Shown: positions 25,080 through 33,455 of the stretch, in pieces
Layout of the letters: every line of letters begins with the position of its first letter
Numbering within the stretch: position 1 is the stretch's first letter
Assembly: GCA_051884615.1 (NCBI GenBank)
Contig: JBJEVT010000041.1
Coordinates: 177,526 to 241,525, forward strand
DNA length: 64,000 bases
Source: UBA1724 sp051884615
GTDB taxonomy: Bacteria > Verrucomicrobiota > Lentisphaeria > Oligosphaerales > Oligosphaeraceae
Direction: 5' to 3'
Program-made: the position numbers and the translations under genes
The notes under the pieces: generated by a model
What the model saw: only the letters and a program-made list of their open reading frames with translations
What the model was told of the DNA's origin: nothing
Databases searched by the model: none

Positions 25080-25898
25080 ATGACTCCCAAACCCCTTGGT
25101 GTTCAGTTGTATTCCGTCCGCCAGGATGCGGCCAAAGACTTTGATGCGGTCCTCAAGAGGATTGCCGAGATTGGCTTCATGCTCGTGGAGCCCGCCGGTC
25201 TCTTCGACATTCGCCCCCGGGAGTTCCGGAAGCGGATCCAGGACTTGGGCATGGACATGATTTCCAGCCACTCTCCCTGGTGCGCCGGCATCCACAACGT
25301 GGGCGAGTGCATGGACATCGCCGACGAGCTGGGCGTGAAGCGGATCGTGTGCGGCTACGGCACCGCCGATTTCAAGGACGAGGACGCCATCAAGGCCACC
25401 GCCGAGAACACCACCCGCATCTACGAGGTGCTCTCCCGCAATGGCTATGAGCTCTTCCAGCACAACCACTGGTTCGAGTTCGCCCGCATGGCCGACGGCC
25501 GCCTCGCCTACGAGCACTACCGGGATCTGATCCCCGCCGGCGTGAAGTTCCAGCTGGACTGCTTCTGGTCCACCAACTACGGCAAGGAGAACGCCGTGGA
25601 GATGCTGAACAAATTCGCCGACCGCACCGTGCTGCTGCATATCAAGGACGGCATCTGCCAGCAGCAGCAGTCCACGTCGGACACGGGCTACAAGAACGGC
25701 CTGCTGGACCAGCCCATCGAGCTGCTGCCCCTGGGCACGGGCACTCTGCCCATCCCCGAGCTGGTGAAGGCCGCCCCCGACCATGTGGAAGGCGTCATCG
25801 TGGAGCTGGACTACTGCTCCGTGGAGATGTGGAAGGCTCTGGAGCAGAGCTACGAATACATGACCACGAACGGTCTGGCTCTGGGCACCCGCCGGTAG
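25080..25898 (+). CDS. Sugar phosphate isomerase/epimerase (xylose isomerase-like TIM barrel)
   Basis: A 272-aa cytoplasmic TIM barrel, the second of this family in the window. The first strand LGVQLYSVRQD (residues 6-16) is the family hallmark. Metal-site regions are FQHNHWFEF, FQLDCFWSTNYG and LLHIKDG, and the C-terminal part GVIVELDYC supplies the last acidic ligand. The ATG at 25080 has AGGA 9 nt upstream; the longer open frame has no initiation signal. The long 5' region suggests its own promoter. It is monocistronic as far as can be seen; recN begins 105 bp later. Substrate unknown (sugar or inositol derivatives are usual). Confidence 0.85.
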   Translation: MTPKPLGVQLYSVRQDAAKDFDAVLKRIAEIGFMLVEPAGLFDIRPREFRKRIQDLGMDMISSHSPWCAGIHNVGECMDIADELGVKRIVCGYGTADFKDEDAIKATAENTTRIYEVLSRNGYELFQHNHWFEFARMADGRLAYEHYRDLIPAGVKFQLDCFWSTNYGKENAVEMLNKFADRTVLLHIKDGICQQQQSTSDTGYKNGLLDQPIELLPLGTGTLPIPELVKAAPDHVEGVIVELDYCSVEMWKALEQSYEYMTTNGLALGTRR

Positions 25899-26003
25899 TC
25901 TCTCCGTCCTGCGGCGCAACCGAGGTCCCCGGGCGCCCTCCCCTTCCCTGCCTGGATTGGCGGGCCGGAGGGGTGTCCCGGGGCAGGCGCCCCCGCGTTT
26001 TCC

Positions 26004-27686
26004 ATGCTGGAATCCCTCTACATCCGCAACCTGGTGCTTGTCCCCCAGCTTCACTTGGAGTTCGGGGCGGGTCTGTTGGCGGTCACGGGGGAGACCGGTG
26101 CGGGCAAATCCCTGGTATTGGGGGCGTTGCGGCTATTATCCGGGGGGCGTGCCGCCGCCTCCCTCATCCGCCGGGGCGCGGAGAGCTGCGAAGTCTCCGG
26201 CTTCTTTCACTTTGGACCGGAGCATCCCGCCCTTGCCGCATGGCTGGACCAGCGTCTGGAGGCCCTGTCCCTTCCTCCCCGGGAGGAGGGGCGTCTTCTC
26301 CTGCGCCGGGTCATCACCCCCAGCGGTTCCCGGGCCTTCGTCAACGGGGCGCCGGTGACGGCGGCCCTGCTGAAGGAATTTGGCGAGGCGCTGATTGACA
26401 TCCACGGCCCCAACGAGAGCCACTCCCTTCTGGCCCCCGCCCGCCAGCTCCATCTCCTGGACATCTTCTGCACCGACACTTCCTTGCTGGAGGAGGTCCG
26501 CCGGGAATGGAGCGCATGGGTTTCCCTGAAGAAGGAGCTCCAGGCTCTTCGGGAGGATGCCCTTCCCCCGGAGGAGCAGGAATTGCTCTCCCACCAGCTT
26601 CAGGAGATTCAGGAAGCCGCCCTCTCCCCCGGCGAGGAGGAAGCCCTGCTGGCCAGACATCGGGTGGCTTCCAATGGCGCCCGGCTCCAGGCCCTGGCCG
26701 GAATGCTCTCCCAGGGGCTCTCCCAGGGGGAAAACTCCCTGGTGGACCTGCTGGCCCCCTGGATTCGCCACGCCGAGGAATTGGCACGCCTGGATTCCGA
26801 ACGGGGAGAAGGCTTCCTCCAACGGCTGGACACCCTCTCCCAGGAGCTGAACGATCTGGGGGTGGAGCTGGGGGACTACGGAGCCTCCCTGGAACTGGAC
26901 CAGGAGGCCCTCCAGGAAATGGAGCAGCGCATCGACTGCATCCAGAAACTGAAACGGCGCTACGGGCCCACTCTCCAGGATGTGCTGGACCGTGCCCGGC
27001 GACTCCAGGAGCGTCTGCGCCGCGCCAGCACCCGCGGCGAGGAACTTGCCCGCCTGACCGACGCCCTCCAGGACGCGGAACGCCGCCACGGCGAGGCCTG
27101 CCAGCGCCTCCATCTCCGTCGCCTCCAGGGTGCGGAAGAGCTTTCCCAGGCCATCACCCGGCAACTCCAGCATCTGGGCTTCCAAAAAGCCCTCTTCCAG
27201 GCCAGCCTCTCCCCCGCCACCCCGGGACCGGAGGGCGCCGACTCCCTGGAATTCCTCTTCGCCCCCAACCAGGGCGAGCCCATGGCCCCCCTTCGCCAAG
27301 CCGCCTCCTCCGGAGAAGTGGCCCGGGTCATGCTTGCCATCAAAACGGTACTCTCCCAGGTGGACGACCTGCCCGTGCTCCTCTTCGACGAGATCGACGC
27401 CAACATCGGCGGGCGCACCGCCGCCACCGTCGCCCAGGAACTCCATGCCCTGGGCAAAGAACACCAGGTCTTCTCCATCACCCATCTGCCCGTCATCGCC
27501 GCCGCCGCCGACCGCCAATATCTTGTGGAAAAGTGCCTGGAGGAAGAGCGGACCATCACCCGGGTGCGTCTCCTCTCCTCCCAGGAGCGGGTGGAGGAGC
27601 TCACCCGGATGCTGGGAGCGGAGCCGGAGGACGCCGCCGCCAAGGCCCACGCCCAGGAACTCCTCCGCTCCTTCTCCCCGCGCTAG
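26004..27686 (+). CDS. recN: DNA repair protein RecN
   Basis: A 560-aa SMC-like ATPase involved in double-strand-break repair. The N-terminal half of the ATPase has LYIRNLVLVPQLHLEFG and the Walker A AVTGETGAGKSLVLGA (residues about 27-42). A long coiled coil follows (about 150-380). The C-terminal half holds the ABC signature region ASSGEVARVMLAIKTVL, Walker B VLLFDEIDANIGG and the H-loop QVFSITHLP. The order and length are standard for RecN. It heads a three-gene operon with a TPR lipoprotein and primase. Confidence 0.96.
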   Translation: MLESLYIRNLVLVPQLHLEFGAGLLAVTGETGAGKSLVLGALRLLSGGRAAASLIRRGAESCEVSGFFHFGPEHPALAAWLDQRLEALSLPPREEGRLLLRRVITPSGSRAFVNGAPVTAALLKEFGEALIDIHGPNESHSLLAPARQLHLLDIFCTDTSLLEEVRREWSAWVSLKKELQALREDALPPEEQELLSHQLQEIQEAALSPGEEEALLARHRVASNGARLQALAGMLSQGLSQGENSLVDLLAPWIRHAEELARLDSERGEGFLQRLDTLSQELNDLGVELGDYGASLELDQEALQEMEQRIDCIQKLKRRYGPTLQDVLDRARRLQERLRRASTRGEELARLTDALQDAERRHGEACQRLHLRRLQGAEELSQAITRQLQHLGFQKALFQASLSPATPGPEGADSLEFLFAPNQGEPMAPLRQAASSGEVARVMLAIKTVLSQVDDLPVLLFDEIDANIGGRTAATVAQELHALGKEHQVFSITHLPVIAAAADRQYLVEKCLEEERTITRVRLLSSQERVEELTRMLGAEPEDAAAKAHAQELLRSFSPR

Positions 27687-27712
27687 ACACCTCCTCCCCT
27701 TCCCTCCCCCGC

Positions 27713-28498
27713 ATGCGCCGTCCCCTCCTCCTTCTCCTCCTCGCCCTGGCCGGAATGTTCCTTCTGGCCTCCTGCGGACGTCCGGAGGTGGAGACCATCA
27801 TGGACCGGGCCCGGGACGCCGCGCTCCAGGGACGCCTCCAGGACGCCATCGACGACACGGAACGCTGCCTGCGCCATGTCCCCAAGCTGGCGGACGCCCA
27901 GATTCTCCACGGATACTGCCTTTTCCTCAACGCCAGCCGGGAGAGCGTCCGCAGCCAGGCCATCTACAATCTCCACAAAGCCACCCGCGCCTTTCCGGAG
28001 CGCTATGACGCCTGGCTCTTCTACGGCTGGGTGCTTCTGGAAAGCGGGGATTCCCGGAACGCCATCCCTCCCCTGCAGGAGGCCCTCCGTCTCCTGCCCC
28101 CGGGTTCGCCCCACCGGGGCAAGATCCAGATGCTCCTGGGGAAATGCTATCTTCAGAACAATCTCCAGTCCCAGGCTCTGCAGATTCTCCAGCCCCTGCG
28201 GATCCGGGAGCCGTACCGCAGCGCCCCGGAACTCTACAACGCCCTGGGGATGCTGGCCATGATGCGCCAGAATCCCCAGATGGGCGCCACCTTCTTCCAG
28301 GAGGGGCTGGCCCGCTGTCCCCGGAACGAGGTCCTGCTTCAGAATCTGGCCATCGCCTACGACCTCTATCTCAACGACGTTCCCCGGGCGAAGCGGGCCT
28401 ACATTCAATGTCTGCAGGTGAAGCAGAAGGGCGGGCAGGATCCGGAGGGGTGCCAGAGAATCGTGGACCGTCTGCGCAAACTCACCCGGAGGCAGTGA
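27713..28498 (+). CDS. TPR-repeat lipoprotein
   Basis: A 261-aa predicted lipoprotein. A hydrophobic signal ends in a lipobox LLAS-C21, followed by at least four TPR-like helical hairpins (RARDAALQGRLQDAIDDTERCL, RSQAIYNLHKATRAF, RNAIPPLQEALRLL and QSQALQILQPLRI). Such proteins usually scaffold periplasmic or outer-membrane complexes. It could relate to BamD/NlpI-type proteins, but no specific signature is seen, so I leave the function open. The gene begins 26 bp after recN and ends 4 bp before dnaG. Confidence 0.75.
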   Translation: MRRPLLLLLLALAGMFLLASCGRPEVETIMDRARDAALQGRLQDAIDDTERCLRHVPKLADAQILHGYCLFLNASRESVRSQAIYNLHKATRAFPERYDAWLFYGWVLLESGDSRNAIPPLQEALRLLPPGSPHRGKIQMLLGKCYLQNNLQSQALQILQPLRIREPYRSAPELYNALGMLAMMRQNPQMGATFFQEGLARCPRNEVLLQNLAIAYDLYLNDVPRAKRAYIQCLQVKQKGGQDPEGCQRIVDRLRKLTRRQ

Positions 28499-28502
28499 GC
28501 CC

Positions 28503-30431
28503 ATGGCCATCCCCGACGCAATCATCGACGAAATCCGGAATCGGACGGACATCGCGGAGGTGGCCCGCGCCTTCCATCTGGAGTTGAAGAAGGGGGGCGC
28601 CAACGACTTCAAGGCCTGCTGCCCCTTCCACCAGGAGCGCACCCCCTCCTTTCACATCAACACCAGCAGACAATTCTACCACTGCTTCGGCTGCGGCAAG
28701 GGGGGAGACGCCATCCGTCTGGTGCAGGAACTGACCAACACCGACTTCCTGGGCGCCATCCGCTGGCTGGGAAACTTCTACCACATCGCCGTGCCGGAGG
28801 AGGAAGACTCCCGGGACCCCCACTGGCAGGAGAAACACAAGCGCGGAGAGCTGGGGCGCCGGCTCCTGGAGGAGGTCGCCGGCTTCTTCCAGAGCAGCCT
28901 CACCTCCCCCCAGGGCAAGGCCGCCCGGGAATATCTGCGGAGGGAGCGGGGGCTGGATCAGGAGACGCTTCAGAAATACCGCATCGGCTTCGCCCCGGAC
29001 GGATGGAACGAGGCCTGCGCCTGGGCCCTCTCCCAGGGCTTCTCCCGGGATCTGATCCAGGAGACCGGCATCGGCTATCCCAGCCACAAGGACCCCAACA
29101 GCCTCCTGGACCGCTGGAGAAACCGCATCATCTTCCCCATCTGCGACGACCTCTCCCGGGTCGTGGGCTTCTCCGGACGGCTCTTCACCCAGACTCCAGG
29201 CAGGGCCAACGAGGGAAAATACGTCAACAGCCCGGAATCCGACTTCTTCCACAAGAGCAAGCTCCTTTACGGCTTCCATCTGGCCAAATCCTCCTTCCAC
29301 AATGCCGGGCGCGCCGTGATCTGCGAGGGTCAGCTGGATGTCATCGCCTGCCATCGGGCGGGCGTGGGGGAGGCGTTGGCCGCCCAGGGCACCGCCTTCA
29401 CCGAGGACCATGCCCGGATGCTGGCCAGAACCAAGGTGCCCCAGGTTCATCTGGCCTTTGACGGGGATGCCGCCGGCCTCCACGCCATCGAGCGCACCCT
29501 GCCTCTCCTGCTGGCGCAGAACCTGGGTGTCCAGGTGATTCGCCTGCCCCCCGGCGAGGATCCGGACAGCCTCTTCCGGCACGGCGGCGCCGACGCCCTG
29601 CGCAAGGTCATGGCGGCCTTCCAGCCCGCCATTCCCTACTACTTCAGCCAGTTGATCCAGGAGACTCCCCCGGAGACCCCCGAGGCGAAAAGCAAGATTG
29701 TCACCCGGATGCTGGGCCTTCTCGCCACCATCCCCGACCAGGTGACCCGCTACGAATATGGGCAGAAGCTGGCCGGAGACCTGGGGCTGCCGCCCAAGCT
29801 TGTGGACGACCAGCTGAATCGGCTGATTCAGCAGGAGGCGGAACGGAAGGAGAGGCTCCAGACCATGGGGAGCCCACGCTCCCCCGCTCCGGGCGCGGTT
29901 CCCCCGGGCATTCTCCCGGATGCTCCCCCGCAGGAGGAAAACCTGGCCGTCCTCTTCCACGACCATCAGGGAATCACCGCCCTGGCCAAAATCATGCTGG
30001 ATCTCTGCGTCAACTTTCAACCGGTGGCGGAGGCCTGGGCGAACCTGGACTTGGGAAAAGCCATGAGCGTCGAGAATCCCGTGGTGCGCGCCCTGAATCT
30101 GCTGCTGGCCGGCACAGCGGAGGGAGACTGGGAGGGAGCCCGGAAGCTTCTGCTCCAGGGAGAACTGGGCACCACTCCGGAGGTCGGCGCCGTCCTCGCC
30201 TGCTCCTCTTTCGAGAAAGAGACGCTGGATGCCGAAGGCAACCTCTCCCCTCTGCTCCAGCAGGTCATGAAGGACTGCCAGCAACGCCTGGATTACCAGA
30301 ATCTCGCCCAGCGCCGCCGGGAACTCAGCCAACGCCTCCAGACCGCCACCGACCCGGAAACCATACGAAATCTCCTCCGGGAAAGCCAGGAGGTGGCCAA
30401 AGCCATCGCCCTCTATAAACGCAAATCCTGA
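28503..30431 (+). CDS. dnaG: DNA primase
   Basis: A 642-aa primase that makes RNA primers for replication. The N-terminal CHC2 zinc domain is CCPFHQERTPSF...FHCFGCGKGGD (residues about 39-76). The catalytic core and Toprim domain follow, with VICEGQLDVIACHRAG and LAFDGDAAG carrying the metal-binding acidic residues. The helicase-interaction C-terminus is helical and poorly conserved, as usual. The gene begins 4 bp after the lipoprotein gene. No rpoD or rpsU neighbour is seen, so this is not the classical macromolecular-synthesis operon. Confidence 0.95.
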   Translation: MAIPDAIIDEIRNRTDIAEVARAFHLELKKGGANDFKACCPFHQERTPSFHINTSRQFYHCFGCGKGGDAIRLVQELTNTDFLGAIRWLGNFYHIAVPEEEDSRDPHWQEKHKRGELGRRLLEEVAGFFQSSLTSPQGKAAREYLRRERGLDQETLQKYRIGFAPDGWNEACAWALSQGFSRDLIQETGIGYPSHKDPNSLLDRWRNRIIFPICDDLSRVVGFSGRLFTQTPGRANEGKYVNSPESDFFHKSKLLYGFHLAKSSFHNAGRAVICEGQLDVIACHRAGVGEALAAQGTAFTEDHARMLARTKVPQVHLAFDGDAAGLHAIERTLPLLLAQNLGVQVIRLPPGEDPDSLFRHGGADALRKVMAAFQPAIPYYFSQLIQETPPETPEAKSKIVTRMLGLLATIPDQVTRYEYGQKLAGDLGLPPKLVDDQLNRLIQQEAERKERLQTMGSPRSPAPGAVPPGILPDAPPQEENLAVLFHDHQGITALAKIMLDLCVNFQPVAEAWANLDLGKAMSVENPVVRALNLLLAGTAEGDWEGARKLLLQGELGTTPEVGAVLACSSFEKETLDAEGNLSPLLQQVMKDCQQRLDYQNLAQRRRELSQRLQTATDPETIRNLLRESQEVAKAIALYKRKS

Positions 30432-30474
30432 CGCCGCACCCTAGCTACTCCACGGGCGCCGCACCACTATCCAC

Positions 30475-30498
30475 GGGCGCCGCCCCCCTGCGGCGCCC
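30475..30498. terminator. Hairpin between convergent dnaG and HMP transporter genes
   Basis: A perfect 9-bp stem GGGCGCCGC (30475-30483) with GCGGCGCCC (30490-30498) and a 6-nt loop. There is no T-tract on either strand, so termination may need a factor. The 13-mer CCACGGGCGCCGC occurs twice in tandem here (30450 and 30471). Confidence 0.55.
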
Positions 30499-30516
30499 TC
30501 CCCCCTCGTTCTTGCC

Positions 30517-31713
30517 CTATCGGCAGATCTCCTTCCGGGGAGACGTCATCCCCATGGCCAGATTGACCGCCAGGGCCAGAATGCCGCTGACCAGAATGGC
30601 CAGGACCGACGGAGTCAGGCCGGGCACGAGTTTCTGCCCGAACTGATATGCCAGGAATCCCGCCACAAAAGCCACGACATTCAAGGCGCAAAGCAGGGGC
30701 GGGGAGGAACGCTTCGTCCCGCTCATGCTCATGACGCCCCAGGAGACCAGCATCACCGTGGCCATGGGCACGAAGATGGAGGCGATGAGATACAGGAAGT
30801 CGATATACTTGTCCATGATTCCCAGGCAGGCCAGCAGGATGCCCAGGAGGCAGACCACGCAGCCCACCATCTTGGGAGGCACCTTGGCGAAGACCGCCTT
30901 GGCGGATTCTCCGGCGCTATAGGCGTCCAGGAAAGTGGTGGTGGTGGTGGAGATGAGGACGATGAGCAGCGCCCAGATTCCCATGTGGACGAAGACGATG
31001 CCCCCGGTGATGTTGTCCTGTCCGATTCTCGCCAGTCCGATGCCCACGGCATACATCCAGAGGCTTCCCAGGGTGTAGACCAGAGCGGAGACGGCGCAGG
31101 CGGTCCTGGGGGCGGGGGTCTCCTTGGTGTAGTCGGAGATCAGGGGCAGCCAGGAGAGGGGCATGGCCAGGGAGAGTTCGAAGATTTCCCAGAAGGAGGG
31201 CGCCTGCTCCAGAGGCACAACATCCCCTCCCTGAAAGACCTTCCAGGTCAGCACCGCCACCATGCCCAGCAGGAGAACCATGGTGACGGTGGTCACATAG
31301 GAGAAGGAGCGCAAGCCCACGAAGATCCAGGCAATGGCCAGGGCGCCCAGCACCAGAGTCAGAACCGGGGCGGGGCATTTGCCCACCAATGCCTTGGCGG
31401 CGTACGTTCCCTGGGCCAGCATGACGGCGGTCCAGCCCACCAGCTGCAGCACATTGGCGGCGGCAAAGAAGACCATGCCCGGGCGCCCGAAGAAGGTCTG
31501 GGTGCACTCCATGCCGTTCTTCCGCAGCCTCGCCCCCAACATTCCCGCCAGGAAGAGCATGACGCCTCCCACCACATGCCCCAGCACCACGGCCGAGGGA
31601 CATCCCCGACTCCATAATCCCGCTTCGATTTCCGCCAGGGAAATCGCCGCACCAAACCAAATCAAGCCAAACTTGCGCCCTTCCCGGGCGCACACACGCG
31701 CACAGTCGTTCAT
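30517..31713 (-). CDS. cytX: Putative hydroxymethylpyrimidine transporter CytX (NCS1/CodB family)
   Basis: A 398-aa inner-membrane permease with about 12 hydrophobic helices, in the cytosine-permease branch of NCS1 (WFGAAISLAEIEAGL near the N-terminus, ISDYTKETP in the middle). A TPP riboswitch directly upstream marks it as CytX, an importer of the thiamine pyrimidine precursor. I choose the start at 31713 rather than 31719: the SD GGAGG is only 1 nt from the upstream ATG but 7 nt from the second. No thi synthesis genes are adjacent, but a thiamine pyrophosphokinase domain is encoded at 57482, so the organism may salvage rather than make the pyrimidine. The gene is convergent with dnaG. Confidence 0.88.
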   Translation of the reverse strand: MNDCARVCAREGRKFGLIWFGAAISLAEIEAGLWSRGCPSAVVLGHVVGGVMLFLAGMLGARLRKNGMECTQTFFGRPGMVFFAAANVLQLVGWTAVMLAQGTYAAKALVGKCPAPVLTLVLGALAIAWIFVGLRSFSYVTTVTMVLLLGMVAVLTWKVFQGGDVVPLEQAPSFWEIFELSLAMPLSWLPLISDYTKETPAPRTACAVSALVYTLGSLWMYAVGIGLARIGQDNITGGIVFVHMGIWALLIVLISTTTTTFLDAYSAGESAKAVFAKVPPKMVGCVVCLLGILLACLGIMDKYIDFLYLIASIFVPMATVMLVSWGVMSMSGTKRSSPPLLCALNVVAFVAGFLAYQFGQKLVPGLTPSVLAILVSGILALAVNLAMGMTSPRKEICR

Positions 31714-31719
31714 GGTCAT

Positions 31720-31803
31720 TCCTCCGCCGGCATTACCCGGATCAGGTTCTCGGGTGTCATCTCAGCCAATCCCGGCACTCGCCGGGCAGCACCCCGTACA
31801 TGC
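31720..31803 (-). ncRNA. TPP (THI-box) riboswitch
   Basis: Read on the minus strand, the element has the ordered conserved blocks of a TPP aptamer: CGGGGTGC, then a GCCCGGCGAGTGCCGGG helix, GGCTGAGATGACACCC, GAACCTGATC, and GGGTAATGCCGGCGGAGGA. The 3' end of the aptamer includes the Shine-Dalgarno GGAGG of the transporter gene, which suggests translational control by ligand binding. Position and partner gene agree with riboswitch control of thiamine-precursor uptake. Confidence 0.95.
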
Positions 31804-31940
31804 CCCGTAATGTAATCCACTCCCGGAAATTTCCCGGGAGCCGCCGTCAAAGCGCTTCTCCTGTCCGAAAAGAGAAAAGACCGGAAAGGCTTCCTCCCCT
31901 CCCTGCCGCCCCCGTCGCGGAAGAAGCCAGAAAGAACACC

Positions 31941-31969
31941 ATGACATGCTCATGACAAACAGGTATTAT
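31941..31969 (+). promoter_or_regulatory. Promoter for the 32024 lipoprotein gene
   Basis: ATGACA (31941-31946), a 17-bp spacer and TATTAT (31964-31969), about 55 bp upstream of the start codon. Confidence 0.55.
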
Positions 31970-32023
31970 GGTATGCGGCCTGACACGCCTCTCCCTTCTC
32001 CTTTCCTTCCGAAGGAACCGCCC

Positions 32024-32473
32024 ATGCCTGGATTTTCCCGCCCCGCCCTTCCTTTCCTCCCCCTCCTTCTTCTTCTCCTGGTTTCCTGCGGGAGAGAAAA
32101 AGAGCGGGATATGAAATTCGAGCGAATGGAGGAGAAGAAGCCCTGCGTGGCCATTTCTCTCCTCTCCGAGGGAAAGCACTTCGCCAAGGAGATGCGCCAC
32201 ACCTTTCCCCTGGAGGAGCTCCCCTTGAGCAAACGGGGGGGCTTTTGCGCCCAGAGCGCCTATGGGAACAACCGCCACTCCCTCTCCATCCTTTTGCTCC
32301 GCAAGGAGCCAGCCCCCTCCGGAGAAGGCTGGCTCCTGGACATGGATGTTGTGCACAACAGCGAAGTCTTTCCCCTGACGAACATTTCCTGGGATGGGAA
32401 GGAGCAGAAGGTGGTCGCCGCCGGCAAGGGCTGGATGGTCTATCTCTCCGACACCCACGAGACCCTCCGCTAA
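32024..32473 (+). CDS. Predicted lipoprotein of unknown function (149 aa)
   Basis: A small secreted protein with a signal peptide ending in lipobox LLLV-S-C22 (cleavage before Cys). The mature part is mixed, with charged patches (EKERDMKFERMEEKKPC) and beta-like strands towards the end (GWLLDMDVVHNSE, VVAAGKGWMVYLSDTHE). No domain is recognised. GAAGGA lies 7 nt upstream of the ATG and a plausible promoter is at 31941-31969, so it seems a real gene. The next gene, also exported, begins 13 bp later, and the two may work together at the cell surface. Confidence 0.7.
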   Translation: MPGFSRPALPFLPLLLLLLVSCGREKERDMKFERMEEKKPCVAISLLSEGKHFAKEMRHTFPLEELPLSKRGGFCAQSAYGNNRHSLSILLLRKEPAPSGEGWLLDMDVVHNSEVFPLTNISWDGKEQKVVAAGKGWMVYLSDTHETLR

Positions 32474-32486
32474 TCTCTTCCTCCCC

Positions 32487-33380
32487 ATGGCCAACTTCCT
32501 GCCCCTCCTGCTCCTCGCCCTCTTTCCCCTCCTTTCCCTAGCGCAAGCCCAGGAGACAGAATCCCCCCGGGCGCTCCTCCTCCAGGCCTTCGAGACCTCC
32601 GCCAAGGCCAGCTATATCACGAAGAACAACATCCGCTTTCTGGAGTTTCCCCAGGCCAGCAAGGGAACCTACTACAAGCGCACCAATCCCGACGGCACGG
32701 CATGCCGACGCCTGGATTTGACGGAAAACGGGGAGATTCTCCTGTCATTGCTCCAGAACGAGGACGGGCATTTCATCCTGGACCACGAACTCGGGAAGAC
32801 GGCACGTTCCGGGGCGTTGCTCCGTCTGTATGAACTGGAGGGAATCTATCTCCGTCCCTTTGAAAAGGAATTCGACTTCTGCGACTTCCGGATGCGGGAG
32901 GTGGTCTTCCGAAATCGTCCCGTCTGGGAAATCACCGCCACCCTCTCCCGGGAAAAGCAGAAAGATTCCCCCCTTCTTCTCTCTCAAATCACCGGATGCT
33001 GTGAGCCGGATGAGGGGTTTGAGGAACAACATCCCATGACGCGCAGCTGGCTGGTGGACAAAAGAACCCACATGCTCCTCCAAAAGAGAAGCATCACCGA
33101 GGATCCGAAAAACATCACCACGGAGGCCATGGAAATCCCCGATTTCCTCCCGGACTGGTCCCAGCACCCCACCCTCTTCCAAACCCCGAAAACCGTGGAT
33201 TTCACCGTCCGAAATCTCCAGGAATACCTGGAAAAGCGGACCACGCTACTTCAGGAAAGAAGGAAGAGCCAAAGCCACCGACTCTCGGCAAGTCTCCGCC
33301 GCATCCTCCTCGTCGCCGTCCCCGCCCTCCTGGGACTCCTCTTCCTGGGCGCCGCCTGCGCCCTCCGACGGAGGGAATAG
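32487..33380 (+). CDS. Exported membrane-anchored protein of unknown function (297 aa)
   Basis: A 297-aa protein with an N-terminal signal peptide (cleavage probable after SLAQA, residue about 21) and a C-terminal transmembrane helix (ILLVAVPALLGLLFLGAACAL) followed by a short Arg-rich tail. Most of the protein would therefore be outside the cytoplasm. The central region resembles in layout a lipoprotein-sorting-like beta protein (GTYYKRTNPDGTACRRLDLT, RSWLVDKRTHMLLQKR), but I cannot assign a family. It overlaps nothing and lies 13 bp after the lipoprotein gene, so it is probably its operon partner. A 29-bp family palindrome follows shortly after the stop. Confidence 0.65.
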   Translation: MANFLPLLLLALFPLLSLAQAQETESPRALLLQAFETSAKASYITKNNIRFLEFPQASKGTYYKRTNPDGTACRRLDLTENGEILLSLLQNEDGHFILDHELGKTARSGALLRLYELEGIYLRPFEKEFDFCDFRMREVVFRNRPVWEITATLSREKQKDSPLLLSQITGCCEPDEGFEEQHPMTRSWLVDKRTHMLLQKRSITEDPKNITTEAMEIPDFLPDWSQHPTLFQTPKTVDFTVRNLQEYLEKRTTLLQERRKSQSHRLSASLRRILLVAVPALLGLLFLGAACALRRRE

Positions 33381-33384
33381 AAGA

Positions 33385-33423
33385 GACTTCATAACACACT
33401 TATTATTCGCGTGTTATGAAGTC
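33385..33423. repeat. 29-bp dispersed palindrome, copy 2 (13-bp arms)
   Basis: Perfect 13-bp arms GACTTCATAACAC (33385-33397) and GTGTTATGAAGTC (33411-33423) around a 13-nt spacer beginning ACTTATTAT. The core (33390-33418) aligns with the copies at 20510, 40325 and 56711. It lies between two convergent genes, 5 bp after the plus-strand stop codon. Confidence 0.75.
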
Positions 33424-33455
33424 GCATACTGTATCTCTCCCCCCCCGGGGGAACA

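Noticed and set aside
30450..30483. Tandem CCACGGGCGCCGC pair as a regulatory repeat
   Set aside because: Only two short GC-rich copies, the second being part of a hairpin between convergent genes; a by-product of that hairpin is more likely.
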